This document shows, in pieces, positions 52,801-62,430 of a DNA stretch of 64,000 nucleotides. The notes under the pieces are model-generated. The model saw only the letters and a list, made by a program, of their open reading frames with translations. It did no database searches and was not told the DNA's origin. Both the position numbers and the translations under genes were made by a program. The DNA is taken from NCBI GenBank assembly GCA_015207365.1, contig JADEXA010000012.1:1-64000 (forward strand). The letters are read 5' to 3'. How positions within the stretch are numbered: the stretch's first letter is position 1; each line of letters starts with the position of its first letter. This DNA comes from Vacuolonema iberomarrocanum LEGE 07170 (GTDB lineage: Bacteria; Cyanobacteriota; Cyanobacteriia; Elainellales; Elainellaceae).

Positions 52801-53930
52801 TTTGTTTCACCCTGAATTTCATGAATGAACCGATCCGTTGGGCCACCGCCACCGCTGGTGGTACCCGCTGTAGGCGTGTTGTCCGTACCTAAGAAGAAGT
52901 CCCCAAAGTCCCAGTCAGCTACAGCATCCGTATCCACACCGTCGGCGACCCGACGCACTCCAGCAGGCAAGAACGTACCATCCGGCCCCAAAACGGGTGC
53001 ATTGAAGAAGAAGGTGTCGCCTGCGTCGCCATCGGTCACACCTACCGTATCCAGGACAACCTCGTTGCCACTGACATCTGCACCACTGAGGCTGTTGGTT
53101 TCAACCAGAGCAATGGTGTAGCTGCTGTTTTCAATGAAGTTGGATGGGATGTCTTGGTTAGGGGTGACGTTGTATGCACCACTCACTAACGAATTACCAA
53201 TTAAGAAGAAACCGTTATCACCGATGACATCGTCTGGCCCCAGATCCACACGGGCATCGATCGAGCCGATAGGGGAGCTGATAGGGGCGTCGGCATCTCC
53301 TTCCACCACAATGATGCTTAGACCATCCAGGGAGGTACCCGCTGCGCCAAATAGCTCGATGTATTCAACATCATTTCCCGTTGTGCTGCCTAAGACTTCG
53401 TTGATCACCAAAGGCTGAGCCGAGTCAATGGTGTGGCTACCCAGACCATCGAAGGTATCGCTGGGGAAGCTATCCCATTCCACCGCCGCATCAAATGCAT
53501 CGCTTGCGTCGGTATCACCAGCGGTAATCGAAGAATCGCGGCGCAGCGTGACATTCGCTCCTCCCCCTGGCCAGGAACTGCCGGGGTTAACACCAATTTG
53601 ACCAAAGCTATCAACAATAACGCCATCCTTACGTAAAACGAGGGCGTCATTTCCGTTGAAGTTGATCACCGAGCCATTTTGCACATCCGCCTCTGCCAGA
53701 ATGGCCGAATTAGCAGAGGGATTGGCAAGGACGAAGACATCGCCAGCGGCGATCGCTCCAGTGAGGGTAAGAGATTGGCTCACAGTAGAACTGCCATTGG
53801 AATAAATCTCTAAGGTGTATCCCTCAGCGGCCAGGTCAATGGTCGAATTTGTTCCGTTGTAAATTTCGAGGGCTTTGTTGAAGCTACTGCCTTCAACATA
53901 TTCAGAAAAAAACAGATCGGTGGCTACCAT
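49803..53930 (-). CDS. ExeM/NucH-type extracellular endonuclease, multidomain
   Basis: 1375 residues from the ATG at 53930. Order: lamin-tail-like domain (FFSEYVEGSSFNKALEIYNG), a second lamin-tail-like region, an OB-like domain (VRVQAIVTAVFPDLGGFYIQ, the YhcR/ExeM type), then an exonuclease-endonuclease-phosphatase domain (LKVASFNVLNFFTTLD, DVIGLVELEND, VINHFKSKGDSG, LILGDLNAYANEDPI, DYAIANSPLL, SDHDPVIV). A cadherin/VCBS-like repeat follows (VDDTATLEEDETVTIDVLAN). The last 230 residues are two copies of a roughly 115-residue unit with the signature VVIGGRGIGGSYRI / VVIGGRSVGGRFEF. There is no N-terminal signal peptide, so a type I-like C-terminal secretion route is plausible (inference). 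Such nucleases degrade extracellular DNA for phosphate or biofilm turnover. Confidence 0.83.
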   Translation of the reverse strand: MVATDLFFSEYVEGSSFNKALEIYNGTNSTIDLAAEGYTLEIYSNGSSTVSQSLTLTGAIAAGDVFVLANPSANSAILAEADVQNGSVINFNGNDALVLRKDGVIVDSFGQIGVNPGSSWPGGGANVTLRRDSSITAGDTDASDAFDAAVEWDSFPSDTFDGLGSHTIDSAQPLVINEVLGSTTGNDVEYIELFGAAGTSLDGLSIIVVEGDADAPISSPIGSIDARVDLGPDDVIGDNGFFLIGNSLVSGAYNVTPNQDIPSNFIENSSYTIALVETNSLSGADVSGNEVVLDTVGVTDGDAGDTFFFNAPVLGPDGTFLPAGVRRVADGVDTDAVADWDFGDFFLGTDNTPTAGTTSGGGGPTDRFIHEIQGETNLADGMLVGVAGSADESPLLGNSVRVQAIVTAVFPDLGGFYIQEEDGDADTNDFTSEGIFVASSNTVNIGDLVTVEGTVAEVEGETRLTGSSVAVDSSGNTLPTSTIVTFPTATVLQDADGDFVANLEAYEGMLVTIPEAMSVTELFQLDRFGTIRVSSEGRLEQFTQSNAPSQAGFEQHLKDIAARSLIIDDGQDNQNPSSILVPDLGSDGTLDNGDVFRMGDTYSGLTGVLSYSEDEQTGSEEPEYRLHTPTGNLTQENTRPTGPEDVGGTLKVASFNVLNFFTTLDTFPGNEGVGPNNLSPRGADTNPRNARPGTGPLDEYNRQLDKLVESIIGAESDVIGLVELENDFLKGGSSPNDTDAQDPRDVAIQELVNAVNAELGADIYDWVRPGDNVEFVGGDAIAVGFIYNTTTVNLVGDAAILDDPSFVDPNGTGQGRNRAALAQTFEEDSSGETFTAVINHFKSKGDSGLDANDDGIPDDPSNPDSDQFDGQGYWNDTRTDAANALAAWLDTDPTGSGDADVLILGDLNAYANEDPIQALENQGYTDLAQQFIGDDAYSFVFDGQTGTLDYAIANSPLLSQVTGATEWHINADEPDAFDYNLEFGRDPALLSSDSFRASDHDPVIVGLALDTPNQAPVAVDDTATLEEDETVTIDVLANDSDPDDDALSIESFDDSTTSGIVTQNADGTFTYDPNGFFTYLAAGETATDAFSYTVTDGGLTATANVGVTIEGPSDLTNSGTSFRFSQGTNGGANAFGFDGDAFFISGQGVSGRARFQDFDDFLVRAADVFDGVIERTGTINDQRLPLGQGPNTINTNANDEVVIGGRGIGGSYRIQFDNSTEAETFETFVERMFTEIDVNNAVATDPTDFRFDTLTGARLFFDDVNDEFGFTTDGGETQTRSNTLETFVEEVADVIFGGSQLRDGNFNATRIAEGRIPNQIRVTSTDTVVIGGRSVGGRFEFGFGDTATANAFAGAASSLFDNIQEVSAIANGDVM

Positions 53931-54608
53931 CAAGTTTGCTCCACAGGTTTATGACTGGATACGAACTCAGAAGAAAGCGGTCATCAAAGCAGGCGATCGC
54001 ACTAAGACACACCAAACCGTTCCGAAATCGCAATGGATTTCAGAGCAAAAGCGAACGAAGCGATCGCCGTGCCGCATCAAGCAAGTAGAACGAACAAGAA
54101 CGAGAGTCCTGAACATTCCAGGCCTTAGCTGGCTAGAAATAGGACTAAAAGCTTTGGGGAAATTCCCCGTAAAAATACGGATTCGTCGTTATTGACATCA
54201 GCGCGACAAGAAGTAGCTTTCACTACAAAAGTCGCCATATTCATACAACTATGAATGCCAGAGAGGGGGAGTAAAAATAAGATGAAGCAGCATCAAGCCT
54301 ACGTAAATTACACAGTCTAATGTGATTTAGAACACATCAAGCATGGTATTGAACACTTGCCAGATTTTCTGTGTTTTTGGAGCCACTAGGTTGACAGGCG
54401 ATCGCTTTGCCATTCACTACGCTGTTCGCACCATGACTAGCCACTTCTAGAAAGTTCTTGTTGAAACAAAATCCTAGATTGCTTACTAATATCACCTCCA
54501 GTTAAATAGCCGTAGAGCCCAAATAACGTTTTTGCCCGCTGCACAGCAGCGGGCAAAAACGTTATTTGGGCTCTTCAACCGGATTTGATATAAACCTTAT
54601 TCTTAGCC
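53931..54608. other. Intergenic region between the nuclease and the Ro-like locus
   Basis: About 680 bases with no convincing gene. The first 260 bases hold an open plus-strand frame without a family motif. An A-family palindrome lies near the right end, listed separately. Confidence 0.4.
54489..54591. repeat. Palindromic element, family A, copy 6
   Basis: It begins ATATCACCTCCAGTTAAATA and ends TTCAACCGGATTTGATAT. The inner arm AATAACGTTTTTGCCCGC has an exact complement. It lies 17 bases upstream of the -35 box of the next promoter and is the one A copy not near a stop codon. Confidence 0.8.
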
Positions 54609-54638
54609 TTGACACTGAAATACTACATTTTGTAGTAT
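54609..54638 (+). promoter_or_regulatory. Promoter with overlapping palindromic operator
   Basis: TTGACA at 54609-54614 and TAGTAT at 54633-54638 are spaced by 18 bases. The spacer and -10 box carry the perfect inverted repeat ATACTACA-TTT-TGTAGTAT (54620-54638). The TACTACA/TGTAGTA half-sites resemble operators of the BlaI/MecI/CopY family. Binding would block the -10 box of the operon beginning with the 66-residue protein. Confidence 0.65.
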
Positions 54639-54656
54639 TAATATGTAAGACAAAAA

Positions 54657-54727
54657 TTTAACCCATGTGCCAGCGAAACACGGGAAGACATTTAAGTGTC
54701 TTTCCGGACGGCGAGTGTCTGGGTTGA
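54657..54727 (+). ncRNA. Structured 5' leader candidate
   Basis: The outer stem TTAACCCA/TGGGTTGA (54658-54665 with 54720-54727, one G-U) closes a region with an inner hairpin, GGAAGACA/TGTCTTTCC, and CAC/GTG pairs. It lies between the promoter and the ribosome binding site of the 66-residue protein. It may be a riboswitch, an attenuator or a protein-binding leader. No known class is recognised. Confidence 0.5.
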
Positions 54728-55043
<316 letters not shown>

Positions 55044-55045
55044 TA

Positions 55046-55083
55046 TCCTCTATCCAGTCCGTTTTCACAGACTAGATAGAGGA
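55046..55083 (+). ncRNA. Strong hairpin following the tRNA-like segment
   Basis: TCCTCTATC pairs exactly with GATAGAGGA, then one C-A mismatch and AGTC/GACT, with a 10-base loop. There is no U-tract directly after it. It may be the lower domain of the same RNA or a processing/termination element. A Y RNA would be expected to have such a long stem for Ro binding. Confidence 0.5.
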
Positions 55084-55133
55084 CGGGTTTCTAGTCCATA
55101 GTGGTTCATTTGTTTTGTAACTTTTTTGTCATA

Positions 55134-55160
55134 CTCAAGGCGGTTTTACCGAGCCTTGAG
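55134..55160 (+). terminator. Hairpin before the Ro-like gene
   Basis: CTCAAGGC pairs with GCCTTGAG, with an inner GGT/ACC stem. No T-run follows (CCATAATCG), so it is a hairpin in the leader of the Ro-like gene or an RNA end formed by processing rather than a classical terminator. Confidence 0.4.
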
Positions 55161-56849
<1,689 letters not shown>

Positions 56850-56852
56850 AGT

Positions 56853-56885
56853 CCTGGCAGCGCCTTCCCGCGAGGGTCTGCCAGG
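56853..56885 (+). terminator. Hairpin after the Ro-like gene
   Basis: CCTGGCAG pairs with CTGCCAGG around a GC-rich loop, four bases after the stop. There is no T-run, so it probably stabilises the mRNA end or attenuates rather than terminates fully. Confidence 0.45.
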
Positions 56886-57004
56886 TCACGCCACTCCACA
56901 GTTCCCAACCGTTGCGCCCCGTCCTCCCTGAACATTCAAACTCGGTGGTTCCATCCCCCTCGCACCGATAGCAACGACTTGTTGTCATTTCAAACACTGA
57001 AATA

Positions 57005-57343
57005 ATGACTCACACCTCTTTTCCCTCGCAATCCTCAAACCTACTGCATCAACGGTTGGAGGACGCCCTGCAAAACGGGAGCGAAATCCGGATTCGCACC
57101 CATGATGCAGGCTTCATCGGCATTCCCATCCATCTGGATGCAGAGTTTGTCGAGCTGGTCTATCTCTATGTCAATGATGAAGACTATGAGGACGATACAA
57201 CCAATCCTTACGGGCGGACGGTCTGGCTGATCAAGCTGTCGGATATTACGGCGATCGCCTACCCCTTCAAAACTTGGTCTAAGCAAGACCTAGAACGCTG
57301 GCTAGAGGAAGATACCCTCGCCCCCGAACCCGATAACCGTTGA
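57005..57343 (+). CDS. Small protein with Sm/Lsm-like pattern
   Basis: 112 residues from the ATG at 57005. The core reads like an Sm fold: a helix (NLLHQRLEDALQNG), then EIRIRTHDAGFIGIPIHLDA and EFVELVYLYV, matching the Sm1 pattern (G-x-E-x-x-V-x-T, G-x-x-x-G-x-x-x-x-x-D-x-x-x-x-L). RTVWLIKLSDITAIAYP corresponds to Sm2. An acidic insertion (NDEDYEDDTTNPYG) separates the two. Sm and Hfq proteins form rings that bind U-rich RNA. If correct, it is an RNA-binding partner of the Ro-like protein encoded 155 bases upstream. The evidence is pattern only; a different small beta barrel is possible. Confidence 0.55.
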   Translation: MTHTSFPSQSSNLLHQRLEDALQNGSEIRIRTHDAGFIGIPIHLDAEFVELVYLYVNDEDYEDDTTNPYGRTVWLIKLSDITAIAYPFKTWSKQDLERWLEEDTLAPEPDNR

Positions 57344-57398
57344 TTTATTCCTTGATTTATCCCTTAAAACAAAACAGACCCGCAGGAGGTGATGGCAG

Positions 57399-58250
57399 GT
57401 GACGATGGAATTGGCTTATACCGTAGGGGCGATCGCTGTGCGTCAGCGACTAGCCGAGCAAGCGCCCGCCGCCTTGGCCAGTCTCGATCGCATCGAAGCC
57501 AATGAAGTGTCCGTTTGCCCGGGTAGTTATGACCATGTGGAACGGATTCTGGAGCGGCTACAGATACCCTTCCGACTCCAACCTAATGGAGCCAAAAACT
57601 CACCTGCAAAACTGGCCTTCGTCAACTGTTCCAACAGCTACAATCAAAAATTGATTCAGCGATTGCGCGATCGTGTGCAAGATGGGATGTGGTTGGTTAG
57701 CTCCGATTGGGCATTGGGGCACTTTTTACAGCAAGCATTTCCTGGCATGGTGGCGCACAAGGGTCGTGTCTCAGGGGATGAAGTAGTTTCTGTAGAAGCC
57801 AGTCTGGACAGCCTGTGGTCCAATGTCGTTGTGCTGGGGGCCGACCCCCAATGGTGGCTAGAAGGCAGCAGCCATCCCATCAACATTCTCAATCCTGACA
57901 AGGTGACGGTCGAATCGGCGAGCCATGAGTTGTTGGTGCGCTACAACGCCCCGGCTGTTGCGGTACGTTTCGATTGGGGCGCAGGTCATGTATTCCACGT
58001 GGTGAGCCACTTCTGGTGCAGACGTAGCCGCACCCCCACCGCCCGTCACCGTGGGCCTTGCACCGACTTCTTGCAAGCGGGCATGAAGCTGAGCGAAGCC
58101 GGCATTGCAACGGTACTAGAAAAGGGTGGCATTCAGCCAGATACCCTAAACTTTGCCGAAATGCAGACCGCCGCCACCTCTACAGAGTTAATTGCCCAAC
58201 TCTGCATCCAAGCGATCAGCGCTCACCGCACTATGCCCGCACGGGTGTAA
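57399..58250 (+). CDS. Unknown protein of the Ro-like locus, possible GATase-like fold
   Basis: 283 residues; GTG 57399 with AGGAGGTGATGG upstream (the ATG at 57405 is equivalent). Residues about 30-215 alternate strand and helix (ANEVSVCPGSYDHVERILER, KLAFVNCSNSYNQKLIQRLR, GMWLVSSDWALGHFL, GHVFHVVSHFW) in the manner of class I glutamine-amidotransferase-like folds, but I see no Cys-His-Glu triad in the right spacing. A Cys/Arg-rich segment (CRRSRTPTARHRGPC) and a helical C-terminus follow. Catalysis is doubtful. It is 55 bases after the Sm-like gene and probably in the same operon. Confidence 0.55.
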   Translation: MTMELAYTVGAIAVRQRLAEQAPAALASLDRIEANEVSVCPGSYDHVERILERLQIPFRLQPNGAKNSPAKLAFVNCSNSYNQKLIQRLRDRVQDGMWLVSSDWALGHFLQQAFPGMVAHKGRVSGDEVVSVEASLDSLWSNVVVLGADPQWWLEGSSHPINILNPDKVTVESASHELLVRYNAPAVAVRFDWGAGHVFHVVSHFWCRRSRTPTARHRGPCTDFLQAGMKLSEAGIATVLEKGGIQPDTLNFAEMQTAATSTELIAQLCIQAISAHRTMPARV

Positions 58251-58571
58251 AGCCCACTTAAAATCTCCACCTTCTTTGAGAAGTTGGAGATTTGGCTCCC
58301 CTAAGTTGGCAGGTGCAATTAAACCTAAAACTCTAAAAACCTGTGCCGCCCGCGCTGCGGGCGGCACAGGTTTTTAGAGTCTGGTTTTCATCGTGCCGAG
58401 CTACTTAGCAATGGAGATATTGAGGAGTATTTGCGTCAATTCATATGTCCGAAGGTCAATCATCTGAGCAAAATTTGGCATGGCAACTCGACAGTAAACA
58501 TTTGCCTGATTAATAGCATCCTTTACTCGTATCAATCTCTGGATTCTTGCAAAAACAGGCTAAAGTCTAAT
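58251..58571. other. Intergenic region with a palindrome (family G)
   Basis: About 320 bases between convergent genes. A short hairpin, AAATCTCCACCTTCT with AGAAGTTGGAGATTT, lies at 58260-58293 and may act as a terminator. The larger palindrome at 58330-58380 is listed separately. Nothing else is seen. Confidence 0.45.
58330..58380. repeat. Palindromic element, family G
   Basis: A perfect palindrome with arms ACTCTAAAAACCTGTGCCGC-CCGC and the exact complement around a 3-base loop. The outer TAAACC/GGTTT bases may be further ends. It lies 80 bases downstream of the unknown gene and 190 bases from the convergent one. Confidence 0.65.
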
Positions 58572-58952
58572 TTAGAAGTTATCAAATAAACCAAACTCCA
58601 GCATGTTCCGAACGGAGTCCCCAAAATCAGCGCCTTCTCTCGCAGTATCTAGCGTTTTGAAAATATCTTCTACGGGCGGTTCATGGGTAAACACTTCTCT
58701 TTGTAGTGTATAGAAGTGGGTATAGACTCCCTCTGTTTCTAACTCTGCTGTGACTACACCAAAACCTTGAGCGCCTAGATATTGAAGAAATTCATGCATC
58801 GTATTGACTCTAGGCTTTAGTTTTTTACCATTGACGTATAAGTTCATAATTTCATTCGTCATTCCTCTCCCTTTAAGCTGTACTCGGATTTGTAGAAATT
58901 GATAAGCTTTCCGAGTCGGCGTTGCAGATCTCAAAACCTCTTTCGCTTCCAT
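58572..58952 (-). CDS. Unknown 126-residue protein
   Basis: 126 residues from the ATG at 58952 with AAAGGAG upstream. A beta-rich first half (YQFLQIRVQLKGRGMTNEIM, NLYVNGKKLKPRVN) is followed by GFGVVTAELETEGVYTHFYT and an acidic helical tail. It is the only minus-strand gene in the 54.7-59.9 kb group. No family recognised. The gene lies back to back with the 279-residue gene on the plus strand, 113 bases apart, so the two may share control. Confidence 0.55.
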   Translation of the reverse strand: MEAKEVLRSATPTRKAYQFLQIRVQLKGRGMTNEIMNLYVNGKKLKPRVNTMHEFLQYLGAQGFGVVTAELETEGVYTHFYTLQREVFTHEPPVEDIFKTLDTAREGADFGDSVRNMLEFGLFDNF

Positions 58953-59065
58953 ACTTAGGCTCCTTTGTTTTAGAGAAATACCTTGATAGGCTTAATATCA
59001 ACGTGCCCCTTAAACCAACAATTTTCATATCCTTTTTAGAGGAGTTTAAATAACGTTACGCAGCT

Positions 59066-59905
59066 ATGGTAAAGGATATTCATCGACTCATTAACCAAAT
59101 GGCGGAAGCAGAAGCCGCGTTAACACAAACGACCTTCATTGCGCCCTGTGTGAAAGGGGGGCGAGTGCAGACGCGCGTGTTGGGCATGGTCTACAGTTTC
59201 CAGCCACAACCGCTTACCGTGGAAGGATGGGGACTGTTTCAGCCGCTCGATCGCCAAACAGCCCGATGGCAACGGGAAGCCGAATTGCCCCAAATCCACG
59301 CTTACCTGCAAAGCTTTCCGGTGATCCGGATGCGGTTGGTGGCTCCTTTACAGGGGCGCACTTGGCTGGCCTATCCGGTGAATGAGGGGGATGTGCAGCA
59401 GCGGTTGCGGCGCGTATGCCCGATGCCCGTACATTTGGTGGCGTCGGGGAGCCGCTTCGAGGAAGGGGTGACGCGCTGGGATGGGCGATCGCTCTGGTGG
59501 GAAGACAGCGATCGCCGCGCCGACCCCATGCTCACCGACGCTCTCCGCACCGCCTTCCGCACGGAGGTAATGCCCGAAGACCTGGCATTCAAAGGGCTAA
59601 CCCCTGAAATGCGAACCGCCTATGCTCTGGCTGCCGACCAGCACCCAGAGTTCTGCCAAGCGCGACGGGATGAGCGGCGGTTGCGTCAAGCCCTATCAAT
59701 GGGCGGCGGAACCCTCCATGAATTCAGCGATCAAGACGAGTTCTGGAACGTGCGCTGGCAAACGAGTGAAGGCGAATGGCACACAAGCGCGATCGCCAAG
59801 GCCGACCTCACAGTGATGAGCGCAGGTATCTGCCTCGCCGGAGAAGACCAAAAGTTTGACCTACAATCCCTCGTGGGCGTTATAGAAGATGCCGACGAAT
59901 GGTAG
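59066..59905 (+). CDS. Unknown 279-residue protein
   Basis: 279 residues from the ATG at 59066. A mixed alpha/beta protein with an N-terminal helix (DIHRLINQMAEAEAALTQTT), strands (KGGRVQTRVLGMVYSFQP), then RMRLVAPLQGRTWLAYPVNE and a C-terminal domain with WNVRWQTSEGEWHTSAIAKA, DLTVMSAGICLAG. There are no catalytic motifs, membrane segments or signal peptide. Host-like codon use and HIP1 sites indicate a resident gene. Placement after the Ro-like operon suggests, but does not show, a shared role. Confidence 0.55.
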   Translation: MVKDIHRLINQMAEAEAALTQTTFIAPCVKGGRVQTRVLGMVYSFQPQPLTVEGWGLFQPLDRQTARWQREAELPQIHAYLQSFPVIRMRLVAPLQGRTWLAYPVNEGDVQQRLRRVCPMPVHLVASGSRFEEGVTRWDGRSLWWEDSDRRADPMLTDALRTAFRTEVMPEDLAFKGLTPEMRTAYALAADQHPEFCQARRDERRLRQALSMGGGTLHEFSDQDEFWNVRWQTSEGEWHTSAIAKADLTVMSAGICLAGEDQKFDLQSLVGVIEDADEW

Positions 59906-60018
59906 TAGCGTGAGTCTCCAATGGGAGGGTTAGAAGCCCTCCCATTGAAGACTCACATGTATGAACGGGATAACTTTCAGGGGCGCCGTGACTTGAGTCG
60001 TCAGGTTTACCCTTGTCC

Positions 60019-60118
60019 TATCAAATCCGGTTAAATCGCCGTAAAACCCAAATATTGTTTTAGCCCGCTGCTGTGCAGCGGGCTAAAACAATATTTGGGT
60101 TCTTCAACCAGATTTGAT
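60019..60118. repeat. Palindromic element, family A, copy 7 (abuts a stop codon)
   Basis: It begins TATCAAATCCGGTTAAATC and ends TTCAACCAGATTTGAT. The inner arm AATATTGTTTTAGCCCGC has an exact complement, the most diverged inner arm seen. It ends one base before the stop codon of the minus-strand gene. Confidence 0.8.
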
Positions 60119-60119
60119 C

Positions 60120-60959
60120 CTACTCCGAACTAGCCTTTGGCCGCTCTGAACTAGGAGGGCGTTGCTGGCGGCGCTTTTGAATATTGAGCAGTTCAGCCAG
60201 TCCAGGAGCATGGCGATCGAGATCGCGCAGACGGCTTTCCTGGGGCATCACAAATGGCGGTCTGCTTTCGGCGGGTAATTGGGGTGGGGGGTCTGAGGAA
60301 TAGGTCGGAGAATCTGTGGGCGGATCGATAGGCCGTTGGTTTGGCGGAGCCACTGGGCGATCGCCTGATGGGAGTCCCCGAAGATAATCAAGCGGAAACG
60401 CGGCATGATCGTTACGGCGCAACCCATAGGCAGGCGGTGCCCCCGGCGCTTGGGACGCTTGCGGCAGTTGGGGTGGCGCTGGTTGCACAAAACGCTCGAT
60501 ATCAGAGGTGTCGCTGATGTCGGGAAAGTAAGGGGCGATCGCCTCTCCTGGCTGGCGCTTGAGCCGTTGCTTGCGAGCGATCGCCGCCCGATGGCTCAGT
60601 TGCTGAGACAGCGCCAGGCTAATGGCTCCACAACTAAGGATAAGGGCAAAAAAGAGCCAAAGCGGTGAGTTGAGTTCTGGAGAAGGTGGTGGCAGTGGAG
60701 GCGACAGGCCAGGAGTACTAGGAATCTCAGGGGTTTGCTGCGACAGTTCTGGATCAAGCAGGTTATTGACGGCGATCGCCGCTAACACCAACAACAGCGT
60801 CCAAATGCCACTCCAAATGACCCAGGGATGATGCCGCCAGAGCGCTCGAAAAAAGCGGACGGGCAACAGAAGGATGTTTGGCGATCGCGCAGAACTCGAC
60901 GCCGTAGGCAGCAAATGCCTCGGCTGAGACGAACGAGATTCGGGCAGGTGCCTGTTCAT
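60120..60959 (-). CDS. Proline-rich membrane protein of unknown function
   Basis: 279 residues from the ATG at 60959 (or 286 from 60980). Two membrane helices, HPWVIWSGIWTLLLVLAAIA and LWLFFALILSCGAISLALS, flank a proline-rich loop (GLSPPLPPPSPEL). The long C-terminal part is disordered and Pro/Gln/Ser-rich (QPAPPQLPQASQAPGAPP). There is no enzyme motif. It probably sits in the plasma membrane with the tail in the cytoplasm (inference). The 3' end abuts an A-family palindrome. Confidence 0.6.
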   Translation of the reverse strand: MNRHLPESRSSQPRHLLPTASSSARSPNILLLPVRFFRALWRHHPWVIWSGIWTLLLVLAAIAVNNLLDPELSQQTPEIPSTPGLSPPLPPPSPELNSPLWLFFALILSCGAISLALSQQLSHRAAIARKQRLKRQPGEAIAPYFPDISDTSDIERFVQPAPPQLPQASQAPGAPPAYGLRRNDHAAFPLDYLRGLPSGDRPVAPPNQRPIDPPTDSPTYSSDPPPQLPAESRPPFVMPQESRLRDLDRHAPGLAELLNIQKRRQQRPPSSERPKASSE

Positions 60960-61056
60960 CCGCTTGCATCGACCATACAAATGTATCCCACATTCTAAGA
61001 AACTTTTGGCTCAACGCACCAGCCACTCTACGATTCTTTGCGAAGAAAAGTTATTT

Positions 61057-62430
61057 TCAAAGCTTGTGTTTGAGGTATGGTTCTCTCTCTTGAGGCTCCA
61101 CAGTATCGGGCATCTGTTGAATAATCTCCATTGTCTTGACACTAACGCTACAAACGCGCTGGAGTAGATCAATGACCTGATCTTTGTAGTCCGCGAATTT
61201 GTAGGTATTGAATAACTCACGAATGGTGGGGTCGCGGGGTTTCTTTTCTTTGTATTGGTCGAGTATCCACTCTAGGGCAGAGCGGTTGCCGAGCTTGTAA
61301 TCCCAGGCAACAGCAGGAACTCCGGTGAGGGTAGTGTCGGTATCGAGAATGATGTGCCCTTTTTCTTTATCGGCCTTGAGTTTGGGTTTGGGCGTTTTCT
61401 TCGGTTTCTCGGGCTCGGTTTCAAACAAGGCGGCTTGGTCAGACGTTTTCTTGCGTTTGCCTTTGCTACTGGTTTCTATGACGTCTAGACCATAGGGTTC
61501 AGCGGTTTCATAGGTGAGGTGGAGATCCATAAGAGTTTTGCCCCACATAGTCCACTGGTGGAAGTTGGAGTAGTAGGGCAGGCGAGGAAATTCGCGTTTG
61601 AGGTTGAGTTCGTATTTGGTGCGGTAGGCAGGATGGTGGAGGACGGCGTAGGTGTAGTGGAAGATGTCGAGTTTGGCGATGTTGGGGGCGTTGTAGTGGG
61701 TTTGGAATTGGGTTAAGCCCCAGTCGGTGATGTTGTCGATGCGGATGCCGTTTTCGTTATAGCGATAGAGGGGTAGGCATTGAATACCGCCAGACGCAGG
61801 ACTAATACAATTCAGATCGGGAACTAAATCTGTCGCAATTACAGAAAATGGTTTCCCTGCTGGTTGTCCCATGAAACCAATGAGTTTATTCTTGCTTTCT
61901 GAGTTGGGGAAAATATGAAATATTTGATAGGTCATTCCATTGAAGTGTCTATCAAAGTAAAAAAATGCCTTGGTAAAATATCGATATAGACTCGAAACGA
62001 TGAAATTTTCCGAGAAGTCTTTGCTAATTTCACGTTGTAGATACTTATCAAGTTCGCGATCTCATTTGATGTCTAATTTTCGTCGCGTTCCATCGTTTAG
62101 ACGCTCTTGATAGACCTCAATGAAATATTTCATGCGCTCACGCAGCGTATCTTTTGAGAAGTCATAAACCCATTCATCCCTCTGGGTTTTGACGCCTGCT
62201 GAAAAAAGCTGAAAAATTGCCTCCTGTGACTTTCCCGCCTTTACCTGCTTAAATCAGCGGCAAAAAGTCATCAAAGTCGTTATCGGTCAAGTTTACCCAG
62301 TTTTGCTTGCGATCCGGGGTGACATGCTCAAAGGGAATTTGCTCTAAGCGAGTTTGCTCAAACCACTCCAGCTTTTCTTCCTTGGTCTGCTCATCTTGCA
62401 GCGTAAAGTAGTAGATTTTCGCCTTGCTCA
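61057..62430 (-). pseudogene. Broken 3' half of a type ISP restriction-modification gene
   Basis: Three pieces of one former chain, read on the minus strand. First, from about 62430 to the TAA at 62249-62251: KAKIYYFTLQDEQTKEEKLE ... ENWVNLTDNDFDDFLP-like sequence. Second, in another frame, 62250 to 62065: KQVKAGKSQEAIFQLFSAGV, then WVYDFSKDTLRERMKYFIEV. Third, after an in-frame TGA at 62062-62064 (the context IK-stop-DRELDKYL suggests a former Trp codon), down to 61057: FIVSSLYRYFTKAFFYFDRH, RLPYYSNFHQWTMWGKTLMD, GVPAVAWDYKLGNRSALEWI. The order matches the target-recognition and C-terminal part of type ISP (LlaBIII-like) enzymes. A frameshift plus a nonsense codon mean no full product is made. 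Confidence 0.82.

Noticed and set aside
53941..54195. Plus-strand open frame between the nuclease gene and the Ro-like locus
   Set aside because: Highly basic translation without motif, no ribosome binding site, and it starts inside the 5' end of the nuclease gene.
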